Assembly: GCA_964442285.1 (NCBI GenBank)
Contig: CAYTZH010000019.1
Coordinates: forward strand, 22,410 to 86,409
Direction of reading: 5' to 3'
From: CAYTZH01 sp964442285
Lineage (GTDB): Bacteria; Myxococcota_A; UBA9160; JAFDET01
Length of the DNA stretch: 64,000 nucleotides
The first letter of the stretch is position 1. Each line of letters opens with the position of its first letter. Shown here piece by piece: positions 15,947 to 24,552 of the stretch. The position numbers were made by a program, and so were the translations under genes. The notes beneath the pieces are model-generated. The model had not been told where the DNA came from and searched no databases. It saw only the letters and a program-made list of their open reading frames with translations.

Positions 15947-16546
15947 CTAGGCCGCGCTCACCAGGTAGAGATCGACGAGCGCGTGCAGGTCGCTGCGCTC
16001 CTGCTCCGCGTCCGCTGGCGCGGCGATCAGAAAGCCGAAGACGCCGGTCAGGAACAGCCGCATCGCGAGCTCGGGGCCGAAGCCCTCGCGCAGCTCCCCA
16101 GCGGCTTCGGCCTGCGCGAAGCGCCGCCGCACCTCCTCGACGGAGAGCATCGGCGTCTTCCCCCACGCCACGTCCTCGGGGGGTCGCACCCAGTTGTTGA
16201 CCACGTCGCGGAACAGGCCGCCGCGCCCCACGCGATCTTCGATCTCGACGAGGCCGTCCACGAAGCCGTGGAGAGCGTCGCGCGCCGTCGGGAGGCCCGA
16301 GATGCTCTCGACGAGTTCGTTCTCGAGCAGCCACTGGAGCTCGAGCAGCACGTGCTGCTTGGTGGGGAAGTGGAAGTAGAAGCTCGGGCGCGAGACGCCG
16401 GCGCGCACGGCGATGCGAGCGATGCTCGCCGCCTCGAAGCCGTTGCTCCGGAACTCCTCGAGGGCAGCCTCGTAGATGCGTCGCCGGGTCGCGAGACTGC
16501 GCCGCTCGTTTCCGTCGGGGCGGCGATAGGGCGAGTCGGACCTCAC
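15947..16546 (-). CDS. TetR-family transcriptional regulator
   Basis: 199 residues. The N-terminal HTH (AASIARIAVRAGVSRPSFYFHF) is followed by a helical ligand domain. The GTG start at 16546 overlaps the P450 stop as GTGA, so it is the last gene of the long leftward catabolic string and probably controls it. A CGTCAA-N7-TTGACG repeat before the P450 (17837-17855) is a plausible target. Confidence 0.88.
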   Translation of the reverse strand: MRSDSPYRRPDGNERRSLATRRRIYEAALEEFRSNGFEAASIARIAVRAGVSRPSFYFHFPTKQHVLLELQWLLENELVESISGLPTARDALHGFVDGLVEIEDRVGRGGLFRDVVNNWVRPPEDVAWGKTPMLSVEEVRRRFAQAEAAGELREGFGPELAMRLFLTGVFGFLIAAPADAEQERSDLHALVDLYLVSAA

Positions 16547-17787
16547 GCGGGAAGGACCACGGGCATGTCCACGAGCCCGTTCATCAGGTTCGACGGCAGC
16601 GGCTCGATCGGGCCCGCGAGCTCGATCCCCGAGAGCAGCGGCAGCAGCTCCTCGAACATCACGCGCGCCTCGAGGCGCGCAAGAGACGCGCCCAGGCACA
16701 AGTGCTCGCCGAAGCCGAACGCCACGTGCTGCTTTGCGTTCGGGCGGTCGATGCGGAACTCGTCGCTGTCCTCGCCGAACACCTCCTCGTCGCGGTTCGC
16801 GGACGCGTAGAGCATCGCGAGCCAGTCCCCCTCACGGATGGTCTTGTCCCGCAACCCGACGTCGCGCGTCGCGACGCGACAGAAGTTCCGCACCGGGCTC
16901 ACGAGGCGCAGCATCTCCTCGATGGCGTTCGGCAGTCGTTCCGGCTCCGCCGAGAGCCGTTCGCGCTGATCGGGGTTCTCGAAGAGCAGCTTCATGCCCC
17001 CGGAGATCAGATTGCGGGTGGTCTCGTTGCCCGCCACGAGCAGCGTCATGAGGAACATCACGACCTCGGGGTCGCTCAGCCGGTCGCCGTCGATCTCGGC
17101 GCGTAGCAGCATGGACAGCACGTCATCGCGCGGCGCATCGTGACGCTCCTTCACGCGGTCGGCGAGGTAGGCGAACAGCTCGACCAGGCTCTGCTGCGAC
17201 TCCTCGTCGAAGATGCCGGCGCCGGTGCGGATCATCTGGTCGCTCCAGCGCCGGAAGTCGGGGTGATCCTCGCGCGGCACGCCGAGCATCTCCGCGATCA
17301 CGAGCATGGGCAGCGGCACCGCGAGGTCGTCGACGAAGTCCACTACCTCGCCGCGGGGCACGGCCGCTATCGTCTCTCGCGCGATCTCGCGGACTCGGGG
17401 CTCTAAGTGGCCGGCAGCGCGTGGCGTGAAGGCGCCGATCACGAGCTTGCGCATGCGGTTGTGCTGTGGCGGGTCCATCATGATGATGTTGGGCGCCGAC
17501 GCGAGGGCGGTCTGCAGCATCTCGTCCGGGATCGCGTCGCCCCGATCGCGCTCGAGAGCGACCTGGAAGATCTGGGTGCCGCGCGACGAGCAGAAGTCGC
17601 GCGGTCGGCGCCCCACGTCCTGCACGTCCGCATGCCTCGTAATGCACCAGAATCTCCCGCCCTCGTACCAGTGCACAGGGTCGTCGCGGCGCAGCGCGGC
17701 GAACGCGGGCTCGGGGTCGCCGAGGTAGAAGTCGACGGTCTCGGGCGCGAAGCCGGGCGGCGAGGCGAAGGGGCGGGCGGGCTCCAT
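16543..17787 (-). CDS. Cytochrome P450 (class resembling CYP124/125/142)
   Basis: A 414-residue soluble bacterial P450. The oxygen-binding I-helix is LLVAGNETTRN, the ExxR motif is EEMLR, and the haem loop is FGFGEHLCLGASLAR with Cys as ligand. ATG 17787 has AGGAGG 4 bases upstream. The MMDPPQHNRMRKLV block is common in P450s that hydroxylate sterol side chains or branched lipids, which suggests but does not prove such a substrate. A 2Fe-2S ferredoxin at 48257-48559 could supply electrons. Confidence 0.9.
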   Translation of the reverse strand: MEPARPFASPPGFAPETVDFYLGDPEPAFAALRRDDPVHWYEGGRFWCITRHADVQDVGRRPRDFCSSRGTQIFQVALERDRGDAIPDEMLQTALASAPNIIMMDPPQHNRMRKLVIGAFTPRAAGHLEPRVREIARETIAAVPRGEVVDFVDDLAVPLPMLVIAEMLGVPREDHPDFRRWSDQMIRTGAGIFDEESQQSLVELFAYLADRVKERHDAPRDDVLSMLLRAEIDGDRLSDPEVVMFLMTLLVAGNETTRNLISGGMKLLFENPDQRERLSAEPERLPNAIEEMLRLVSPVRNFCRVATRDVGLRDKTIREGDWLAMLYASANRDEEVFGEDSDEFRIDRPNAKQHVAFGFGEHLCLGASLARLEARVMFEELLPLLSGIELAGPIEPLPSNLMNGLVDMPVVLPA

Positions 17788-17836
17788 GGCTCCTCCTGCG
17801 GGCGCTCGACGCAGGATGAACCCTGCTTTCAACGCT

Positions 17837-17855
17837 CGTCAACGAAAAATTGACG
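17837..17855. promoter_or_regulatory. Inverted repeat CGTCAA-N7-TTGACG before the P450 gene
   Basis: Perfect 6-bp arms lie in the 72-base gap between the LLM oxidoreductase and the P450, in an A-rich pocket. The size and place fit a TetR operator for the P450-TetR pair. Confidence 0.5.
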
Positions 17856-17859
17856 GGTG

Positions 17860-18825
17860 TCAGGAGAGGAAGCGGTCCTCGAACAGTCGCAGATGCCGCC
17901 AGGCGAGATCGGGCGGGATGCCGCCGACCATCGGGTGCAGCACAGCAAGCGCGGGCGGCGCAGCGCCCGAAATCTCGTCCGCCCAGACGCCCGGAGTCAG
18001 GATGCGGTACTGACCAGCTGCGCGCAGCGCGTCGACGCCCTCCACGGGCCGGTACGTCGCCGCCACCTCCGCCGCCGCCTGCCATTCACCGTAGGCGTTC
18101 GTCTCGTGCAGGAAGTACGGGCCCAGCTCGGTCCACGCCGCTTCGGGATCCTTCGCCAGGACCACGACGTCCCCCTGCCCCGTCATCCCCGGGCCCGGAT
18201 CCGGCTTGCCGAGTGCGACGCACTCGTCACGGTAGTACTGCCAGCACCCAGGCTCCGAGGGGACGAAGCCGTCGCCGATCCGCGCCGCCCGGCGGGCGGC
18301 TCCTTCCGAGCTGCCCCCGAGCAGTATCGCGGGCCCGCCCGCCCGGGCGGGTCGGGGGCGCACGCGCACGGTCCGGCCCCGGAACTCGAACGGCTCCCCC
18401 GTCCACGCTGCCCGGAGCGTGGAGACGGTCTCCCGCACGCGGGCCGGGCGCTCCGCGAACTCGACGCCGAACATGTCGAACTCGTCGCGCACGTAGCCGC
18501 CGGCCAGGGTCAGGTCCAGGCGGCCGCCACTGAGCAGGTCGACCACAGCGGTGTCCTCGGCGAGGCGGAGCGGATCGTGGAACGGCGCGATCAGGGCCGC
18601 GATTCCGATGCGCACCCGGCTCGTGCGCGCGGCGACCGCTGCCGCCATGACGAGCGGGCTCGGCAGGTAGTCGTCGTCGGAGCCGTGGTGCTCGGAGAGG
18701 GTCACGAACAGGGCGCCGCGCTCGTCTGCCCACTCGCACATCTCGAGCAGGGCCGCGTAGCGCTCGGCGTTGCTCACGCCGGCGAAGCCGGGGTTGCGAC
18801 AGTCGAACCGGAGTCCGAAAAGCAC
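17860..18825 (-). CDS. LLM-class (luciferase-like) flavin or F420 oxidoreductase
   Basis: 321 residues of the luciferase-like TIM barrel. Marks are TLSEHHGSDDDYLPSP, PLRLAEDTAVVDLLSGGRLDL and the GDGFVP region. GTG 18825 follows the SDR stop after 8 bases. It is probably an F420- or FMNH2-dependent dehydrogenase or Baeyer-Villiger-type monooxygenase acting on an intermediate of the same pathway. The cofactor cannot be decided from the sequence. Confidence 0.85.
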   Translation of the reverse strand: MLFGLRFDCRNPGFAGVSNAERYAALLEMCEWADERGALFVTLSEHHGSDDDYLPSPLVMAAAVAARTSRVRIGIAALIAPFHDPLRLAEDTAVVDLLSGGRLDLTLAGGYVRDEFDMFGVEFAERPARVRETVSTLRAAWTGEPFEFRGRTVRVRPRPARAGGPAILLGGSSEGAARRAARIGDGFVPSEPGCWQYYRDECVALGKPDPGPGMTGQGDVVVLAKDPEAAWTELGPYFLHETNAYGEWQAAAEVAATYRPVEGVDALRAAGQYRILTPGVWADEISGAAPPALAVLHPMVGGIPPDLAWRHLRLFEDRFLS

Positions 18826-18833
18826 CGTCCGGC

Positions 18834-19661
18834 TCAGCTCCGGCCCATCAGGACCTTCGCCATCATCGTCGCGTTTGGGAACGAGCCGGTGATTCCGGAC
18901 ATCATGTAGCCCGCGTCCGTGATGAGCGTGATGCCGCTGATGCCCACGGCCGCGTCGCTGCACAGGAACAGCAGCGGGTACGCCTGCTCCAGCGGGCTCG
19001 AGGCCTCGATCCCGGTCGCTTCGCGGTAGTCGGCTCCGAAGCCGAGCCACAGGTCCTTGTTGGCCTGGGCGAGCGGCGTGTCCGTCGGCCCGGGGCAGAT
19101 CGCGTTGATGCGGATGCCCTTCTGAAGCAGCGGGAAGGCCTGCCGCGCGACGTAGGCGCAGATGGCCTGCTTCGTCGCCATGTAGTTCGTCTTGTCGTGC
19201 TCGACGAACCAGGCCGCGCCGGCATCGAAGTCGGGCGTGTCGAGCAGCATCTGCAGCTCCTCCAGGCTCGCCTCCCAGCCGAGGCCGGCCGCCGAGGAGA
19301 TGAAGCCGATGGTGGCCCCCCGACCCAGCATGCCCGCCTCGACCGCGCGGTCGATCAGGTGGCGGTGACCGACGAAGTTGATGCGCTCGATGCCCGGCGT
19401 GCCGTCCGCCACGCCGGCGCAGGCCAGCAGCGCGTGGACGGGCCCGCCGCACGCGTCGACGGCGGCGTCGATTGAGTCCTTCTCGGCGAGGTTCACGTGG
19501 AGGGCCTTGGCGCCGGTGAGCTTCACGTCGGCAAAGTCCATCACCACGACCTCGGCGCCCGCGTCGAGCGCCAGCTCGGCGGCCGCGGCGCCCATGCCAG
19601 TGGCGCCGCCCACGACGACCACGCGCTTGCCGTCGAATCGGAAGGCATCGAAGAGGGACAT
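18834..19661 (-). CDS. Short-chain dehydrogenase (3-alpha-hydroxysteroid dehydrogenase-like)
   Basis: 275 residues. The Rossmann turn is GGATGMGAAAAE, and the catalytic Tyr-x-x-x-Lys is YMATKQAI with a long insertion before it (after FISSAAGLGW). Together with the motif INAICPGPTDTPL this resembles the 3-alpha-HSD/carbonyl reductase group. The usual NNAG is ACAG. A GGAG ribosome site precedes ATG 19661. Likely oxidises a ring or side-chain hydroxyl (inference). Confidence 0.87.
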   Translation of the reverse strand: MSLFDAFRFDGKRVVVVGGATGMGAAAAELALDAGAEVVVMDFADVKLTGAKALHVNLAEKDSIDAAVDACGGPVHALLACAGVADGTPGIERINFVGHRHLIDRAVEAGMLGRGATIGFISSAAGLGWEASLEELQMLLDTPDFDAGAAWFVEHDKTNYMATKQAICAYVARQAFPLLQKGIRINAICPGPTDTPLAQANKDLWLGFGADYREATGIEASSPLEQAYPLLFLCSDAAVGISGITLITDAGYMMSGITGSFPNATMMAKVLMGRS

Positions 19662-19687
19662 GTCGTTTCTCCTGGTTTGATCGGGGT

Positions 19688-20905
19688 TTACGCGACGACG
19701 CCGCGCACCTTGAGGTCGAGGATCGCGTCCATGTCGAGGCCGAGCTCGCCCAGGATCTCGTCGCCGTGCTCGTTGAACTCGGGCGCCCGTGCTGGCACCG
19801 CCGGCTCCTCGTCGAACTGGACCGGCGCCGCGACCAGCCGGAAGTCGGTTCCATCGGCCGTCTGGCACTCCTGGAGGTAGCCGTTGGCGACGGTCTGCGG
19901 GTCGTCGACGGCCTCGAGGGTGTCCTGCACGATGCACCACTGCCCCTCGAAGGACGCGAGCCGCGCGCACCACTCGTCGAGCGTGGCCGAGGCGAAGATC
20001 TCCTCGAGGATCCTGCAGGCCTCGGCCGTATTCTCCGCGAGCTTGGCCGCGTCCGCGAAGCGCGGGTCCTCCTTCAGGTCGGGCCGCTCCAGCGTGTCGC
20101 AGATCAGCGGCCAGTACTTCCCCGGCTGGAGGCAGGTGAAAGCCAGGAACCGGCCGTCCTTCGTCTGGTAGTTCCGCGTCAGCGGGTTGAACGCGGGGCG
20201 GTCGGCGGGCGGCGCGGCCCAGGGCATCTTCAGCACGAGCGACAGCGCCACCGCCTGGCCCATGGCCCACAGCCCGGTCCCGAGGAGCGAGACGTCCACG
20301 ACGGTGGCCTCGCCGGTCCGCTCGCGGTGGAAGAGCGCCCCCATGATGCCGCCGGCGATGGTCATGCCGCCGATCGAGTCGCCGAAGCCCGGCGCCGGCG
20401 GCACCGGGATCAGCGGGTCCTCCGGGCGGCGGCAGCCCGCCGCCACGCCCGCCCGCGCCCAGAACGCCAGTGAGTCGTAGGATCCCTTGTCGGCCTCCGG
20501 GCCGCGCTCGCCCTGGCCGGTGCCGCGCACGTAGACGATGTCCGGGTTGGCGGCGCGGATGTGCTCCACGTCGATCGCGAGCCGCTCGCGAACGCTGGGC
20601 AGCTTGTTGGTGAGGAAGACGTCGCAGGTGGCGGCGAGCTTGTAGAGGAGATCGACTCCGTCCGGTGAGGTGAGGTCGAGCCCGAGGCTGCGCTTGCCGC
20701 GGTTCGAGTGCTCGAGCAGCACGTGGACGTTGCCCGGCACCACGGCGATGCCGCTCCTGGCGAGGCCTCGCATGCCGTCGCCGCGGGTCACGTGCTCGAT
20801 CTTGATCACCTCCGCGCCCAGGTCGGAGAGCATTGCGGAGGCTGCGGGCACGAAGGTGTGCTCGGCCACCTCCAGGATGCGAACGCCTTCGAGGATCTTC
20901 GTCAT
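19688..20905 (-). CDS. Class III CoA-transferase (CaiB/BaiF family)
   Basis: 405 residues, the usual size for formyl-CoA transferase-like enzymes. It moves CoA between carboxylic acids without ATP. Marks are the opening LEGVRILEVAEHTFVPAA, the GAEVIKIE and RGKRSLGLDL blocks, and FGDSIGGMTIAGGIMGALFHRE. The position normally holding the catalytic Asp appears within NPDIVYVRGTGQG or nearby, but I could not place it firmly. It lies between the thiolase-like gene and the SDR, so it probably activates or recycles acids of this pathway. Confidence 0.9.
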   Translation of the reverse strand: MTKILEGVRILEVAEHTFVPAASAMLSDLGAEVIKIEHVTRGDGMRGLARSGIAVVPGNVHVLLEHSNRGKRSLGLDLTSPDGVDLLYKLAATCDVFLTNKLPSVRERLAIDVEHIRAANPDIVYVRGTGQGERGPEADKGSYDSLAFWARAGVAAGCRRPEDPLIPVPPAPGFGDSIGGMTIAGGIMGALFHRERTGEATVVDVSLLGTGLWAMGQAVALSLVLKMPWAAPPADRPAFNPLTRNYQTKDGRFLAFTCLQPGKYWPLICDTLERPDLKEDPRFADAAKLAENTAEACRILEEIFASATLDEWCARLASFEGQWCIVQDTLEAVDDPQTVANGYLQECQTADGTDFRLVAAPVQFDEEPAVPARAPEFNEHGDEILGELGLDMDAILDLKVRGVVA

Positions 20906-20922
20906 TGGCTTCTCCTTCCCGC

Positions 20923-22065
20923 TCAGACGGACAGGATCGAAACGCCGGCGACGCCCGGCGCGCCGTAGAGCTGCGTGTACCCGACCTTCGGGTCGCCCGG
21001 GACCTGCCGCTCGCCCGCCTGGCCGCGCAGCTGGAGCACGACCTCGTGCACCTGGCGCAGGCCCGACGCACCGATCGGCTCGCCGTTGGCGAGCAGCCCG
21101 CCGTCGGTGTTGACGGGCAGCCGTCCGCCGATCTCGAGCTCGCCCTCGGCGACGAGCTTCTCCTGCTCGCCGTCGGCACAGAACCCGTTCTCGGCGAGGT
21201 GGATGATCTCCGCGCCGGCGTCGGTGTCCTGGAGCTGGATCACGTCGACGTCCTCGGGCCCGAGGCCGGCCTTCTCGTAGGCGGCGCGCGAGGCGTCCAC
21301 GGTCGGGCCCTCGGCCTCCTCGATCGGCAGCCAAGGGCTGTGCACCTCGAAGGCGCCGAGCCGCCGGGTCCGCACCTCGCTGGCGCGCAGGTAGATCGGC
21401 TTGTCGGTGTAGCGGTGCGCCTGGTCGGCGCGGCACAGCACCACCGCCGCAGCGCCCTCGTCGGGGCTGCAGAACATGTATTGCGTGAGCGGGTGGCTGA
21501 GCATGCGCGCGCCGAGCACGTCCTCTTCCTTCATGGGCTTGCGGCGGAAGGCGTTCGGGTTGAGGGCGCCGTTGCGCGTCGCCTTGGCGACGATGCGGGC
21601 CAGGGTCGGCGACGTGATGCCGTGGTCGCTCATGTACTTGTTGATCTTCATGCCGAAGAACTTGGGCGTGAGGAACTGCCCCTGCTCGCCGTACCACGAC
21701 GGACAGGCGTAGAGCCGTGGATCGGAGCTGAAGGCGCCCGGCAGGTGCTTGTCCATGCCGATGGCGATGCCGAGGTCGTGCTTGCCGAGCCGGATCGCGT
21801 CAGCGGCCAGCGACAGCACGCTGCCGGCGGTGGCGCAGCCGTTGTAGACGTTCGTGAAGGGAATGCCCGTCAGGCCCAGGAAGGCGACCACCGCGTCGGG
21901 GTTGTCGATCTCGTAGCTGCCGGCGAAGGCGAACTGGATCTCTTTCCACTCGACCCCCGCGTCGGCCAGCGCCTTGCGCACGGCGATGGCGCCCATGTCG
22001 ATGCCGGTCAGGTCGCCGAAGCGGCCGAACGGGTGCAGCCCCACGCCCACGATCGCGATGTCCAT
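20923..22065 (-). CDS. Thiolase-fold protein of the lipid-transfer/SCP-X type, degenerate active site
   Basis: 380 residues. A Cys is in the usual nucleophile region (VYNGCATAGS). The classical GHP motif reads NGEPIGASGLRQ, with Glu in place of His, and the C-terminal CxG motif is missing. With the DUF35 partner just upstream, this fits the Ltp2/ChsH2 pattern, where a thiolase-like subunit and a DUF35 subunit form a retro-aldolase for shortened sterol side chains. A different lyase is equally possible. Confidence 0.85.
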   Translation of the reverse strand: MDIAIVGVGLHPFGRFGDLTGIDMGAIAVRKALADAGVEWKEIQFAFAGSYEIDNPDAVVAFLGLTGIPFTNVYNGCATAGSVLSLAADAIRLGKHDLGIAIGMDKHLPGAFSSDPRLYACPSWYGEQGQFLTPKFFGMKINKYMSDHGITSPTLARIVAKATRNGALNPNAFRRKPMKEEDVLGARMLSHPLTQYMFCSPDEGAAAVVLCRADQAHRYTDKPIYLRASEVRTRRLGAFEVHSPWLPIEEAEGPTVDASRAAYEKAGLGPEDVDVIQLQDTDAGAEIIHLAENGFCADGEQEKLVAEGELEIGGRLPVNTDGGLLANGEPIGASGLRQVHEVVLQLRGQAGERQVPGDPKVGYTQLYGAPGVAGVSILSV

Positions 22066-22080
22066 CTCGTCTCCCCTTGC

Positions 22081-22497
22081 TCAGCCGACGGGCCGGAACG
22101 CGAACGTCACGACCTCGTTGCCCTGCTCGTCCGTGCGGAACGGCACCAGCACGAGCTCCATCTCCATCCCGTTCTCGAGCCCCTCGGTCTCGGTGAGGCG
22201 GCTCTCGACGCGCACCTCGCCGCCGAGCTCCACGTAGCCCACGCCGTAGGGCACGAAGTCCTCGCCCGTGGGCCCGGTGTAGGGCGGGGAGGGCGGCGGG
22301 AACTCCTGGGTCGTCCAGGCCCACAGGCGGCCGCGCCGCGCGAGCGGGTGCTCGGCCATCCCGGTCGATGCGCAGCGCGGGCACCCGTCCTGGGAGGGGA
22401 ACGTGACGATGCCGCACGCGCCGCAGCGGCTGCCGACGAGCTGGGGCGCGTCGTCCGGCCCCGTGAACAGGCCTTCGGCGATGGGAACTCGGGCCAT
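22081..22497 (-). CDS. DUF35 OB-fold protein with zinc ribbon, partner of the thiolase-like protein
   Basis: 138 residues. A rubredoxin-like zinc ribbon (CGACGIVTFPSQDGCPRC) is followed by an OB fold (YVELGGEVRVESRL). DUF35 proteins form complexes with non-decarboxylating thiolase homologues. Gap to the next gene is 15 bases and it follows the SDR by 2, so the genes are certainly co-transcribed. Confidence 0.88.
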   Translation of the reverse strand: MARVPIAEGLFTGPDDAPQLVGSRCGACGIVTFPSQDGCPRCASTGMAEHPLARRGRLWAWTTQEFPPPSPPYTGPTGEDFVPYGVGYVELGGEVRVESRLTETEGLENGMEMELVLVPFRTDEQGNEVVTFAFRPVG

Positions 22498-22499
22498 GG

Positions 22500-23360
22500 C
22501 TAGTGCTCCTCGGCGCCGGCGAAGTCGAAGTCGTCGGCCAGCTCGCGGAAGCGCTCCTCGACGAGCCGCTTCGTCTGCGGGTGGGTGATCACGTGGAGGC
22601 GATCGGCCCGGATGGCGCGGACCACGATCGGGGCCACCGCCTCGGCCGGCATCGCGAAGTCGGCGAGCCGTTCCGCGTCGCGGGCTACGCGGCCGCCCTG
22701 CGCGGCGAGCTGCGGCGCCGCCTGCTCGCCGAACGCGTCGGGGCGGTTCTCGGCGGAGGTCCCCATCAGGTTCGACGTGACGACGCCCGGGCACAGCACC
22801 GAGACGCCGATGCCCGCGGGCGCGAGCTCGGCGCGCAGCATTTCGCTGTAGCCCACGCAGGCGTACTTCGACGCGATGTAGGCGCCGAGCGGGGCCCGCA
22901 CCTCCGACGCCAGGCCGCCGAGCGAAGCCGTCGTCACGACGTGCGCGTCCGGTGCCGCGTCGAGGAGCGCCGGGCGGAAGGCCTCGACGGTCTTCACGAC
23001 GCCGAGCACGTTCACCGACAGCGTGTACTCCCAGTCCTCCAGGGTGTGGTCGGCCAGCGAGCCGATGCGCGCCAGCACGCCGGCGTTCGCGCACAGGAGG
23101 TTCACGCCGCCGGCCCGCGCGACCACGTCCTTGGCCGCGGCGGCCAGCGACGCCGTCGAGGTCACGTCCAAGCTCACCGCGAAGGCGCGCCCGCCCGCGG
23201 CGGCGACCTCGGCGGCGACCGCCTCGGAGCTCCGTGCCTGCACATCGGCCACGGCGACCGTCATGCCCTCGGCGGCGAGGCCGAGCGCGAGCCCGCGCCC
23301 GATCCCGCTCCCGCCGCCCGTGACGACGGCGACGCGCCCCTCCAGATCGTCCAGAGGCAC
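22500..23360 (-). CDS. Short-chain dehydrogenase/reductase
   Basis: 286 residues of classical SDR: TGGGSGIGRG turn, CANAG, catalytic Ser in TTASLGG, YIASKYA as Tyr-x-x-x-Lys, and LCPGVVTSN. Starts with GTG 3 bases after the crotonase stop. Oxidises a hydroxyl of an unknown pathway intermediate with NAD(P). Confidence 0.88.
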   Translation of the reverse strand: MPLDDLEGRVAVVTGGGSGIGRGLALGLAAEGMTVAVADVQARSSEAVAAEVAAAGGRAFAVSLDVTSTASLAAAAKDVVARAGGVNLLCANAGVLARIGSLADHTLEDWEYTLSVNVLGVVKTVEAFRPALLDAAPDAHVVTTASLGGLASEVRAPLGAYIASKYACVGYSEMLRAELAPAGIGVSVLCPGVVTSNLMGTSAENRPDAFGEQAAPQLAAQGGRVARDAERLADFAMPAEAVAPIVVRAIRADRLHVITHPQTKRLVEERFRELADDFDFAGAEEH

Positions 23361-23363
23361 GGG

Positions 23364-24203
23364 TCAGTCGTCCTCCTTCCACAGGTCGGGATCGTCCCAC
23401 GCGCGGTCGAGGGGCTGCATGTCGCCGCCGAACGGCGTGAAGTGCGTCATGCCCAGGACTTCCATCTGCTGGCCGTAGTCGAGGTCGTCCATGGCGGCGC
23501 GCTTGAAGGGTCGCGTGAAGGTGCGGCGCGTATGGCGCAGGACGATGGGCGAGTAGCGCAGCAGGTAGCGCGCGATCTCCCAGGCGCGGTCGAGCACCTG
23601 GTCCTTCGGCAGCACCTCGTTCACCGCGCCCCACTCGTGGGCCAGCTGCGCCGTGATCCTCTGGGCCATGAGCTGCGCGTAGCGGAAGCGATTGCGGCCG
23701 AAGACCATGGGCCAGACGTTCTGGAGCCCGTCGCCCGGGGAGAGGTTGCGCGGGAAGTGGGCGAGGTCCTGGAAGTACGCGTCGTCCGAGGCCAGCACGA
23801 CGTCGCACATGAAGGCCAGCTCCGAGTGGATGTTCGCGGGGCCGTTCACGGCGGCGATCATCGGCGCGTCGATCTCGAGCATGTTGACGTGGCGCAGCCG
23901 CCCGTACCAGGCCATCTCCTCCGCCCACTCGGTAGGCCCCTTGAAGTAGGCCTTCTTCCCGCGCGGCCGGCCCCAGTCGGCGTTGAAGTTCTCGCCGGTG
24001 CCCGTGTAGATCACGACGCGCACGTCGCGGTCGCCGGCCACGTCGTTGAACACGTTGGCCGTGTCGTGGTGCATGCGCTCGTCCCACACCGCCGGGCCGC
24101 CGTCGCGGTGCATGCGCATCAGCAGGATGCCGTCGTCGGTCTTCTCGAGCGCGTAGTCGGGGTACCGGTCGCGGTACTCGTCGAAGGTGGTCAGGCGGGG
24201 CAT
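23364..24203 (-). CDS. Crotonase-superfamily enoyl-CoA hydratase-like protein
   Basis: 279 residues. The oxyanion-hole region is NADWGRPRGKK and APMIAAVNGPANIHSELAFMCD. The first catalytic Glu of hydratases is kept (SELAFMCD). The second is replaced in YFQDLAHF, so hydration, isomerisation or another crotonase reaction are all open. The N-terminus (RLTTFDEYRDRYPDYAL) is longer than in standard hydratases. It lies in the same operon as the Rieske oxygenase. Confidence 0.8.
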   Translation of the reverse strand: MPRLTTFDEYRDRYPDYALEKTDDGILLMRMHRDGGPAVWDERMHHDTANVFNDVAGDRDVRVVIYTGTGENFNADWGRPRGKKAYFKGPTEWAEEMAWYGRLRHVNMLEIDAPMIAAVNGPANIHSELAFMCDVVLASDDAYFQDLAHFPRNLSPGDGLQNVWPMVFGRNRFRYAQLMAQRITAQLAHEWGAVNEVLPKDQVLDRAWEIARYLLRYSPIVLRHTRRTFTRPFKRAAMDDLDYGQQMEVLGMTHFTPFGGDMQPLDRAWDDPDLWKEDD

Positions 24204-24216
24204 GCTCGCTCTTCCT

Positions 24217-24552
24217 TCACGGACGGGGTTCCAGGACCCGGTCGATCACCGCCGAGCCGGCGTTCACCACCTCGGGCTGCTTCCAGACCTCGATGGCGTA
24301 GGACACCATCAGAAGCGAGTGCAGCAGCTGGAGGAGCCGCTCGGCGTCGGGCGGCATGGCGTCGAGCGGGAAGCGGTCGCAGTAGGCGATGGCCTCCTCG
24401 GCGCGCGGGAAGAAGGCGTCGTAGAAGGCCTGCATCGCCGGCATCGGGGTCGTCTGGCGCAGGGCCCAACGCTCGGGCTCCGTCGCCAGGCACCACGTCG
24501 CGGCCCAGGGCTCCAGGTCGGCGAACTCGCCGGGCAGCAGCGCCTCGCTCAT
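24217..24552 (-). CDS. 111-residue protein paired with a Rieske oxygenase (copy 1)
   Basis: Family not recognised. A helical, acidic, soluble protein whose marks are FADLEPW, WCL, EPER, QAFYDA, PRAE and IEVWKQP. A homologue of identical length lies at 28027-28362, also directly behind a Rieske oxygenase. Its ATG overlaps the oxygenase stop as ATGA, indicating fixed stoichiometry. Probable accessory or small subunit of the oxygenase (inference from linkage in two copies). Confidence 0.78.
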   Translation of the reverse strand: MSEALLPGEFADLEPWAATWCLATEPERWALRQTTPMPAMQAFYDAFFPRAEEAIAYCDRFPLDAMPPDAERLLQLLHSLLMVSYAIEVWKQPEVVNAGSAVIDRVLEPRP

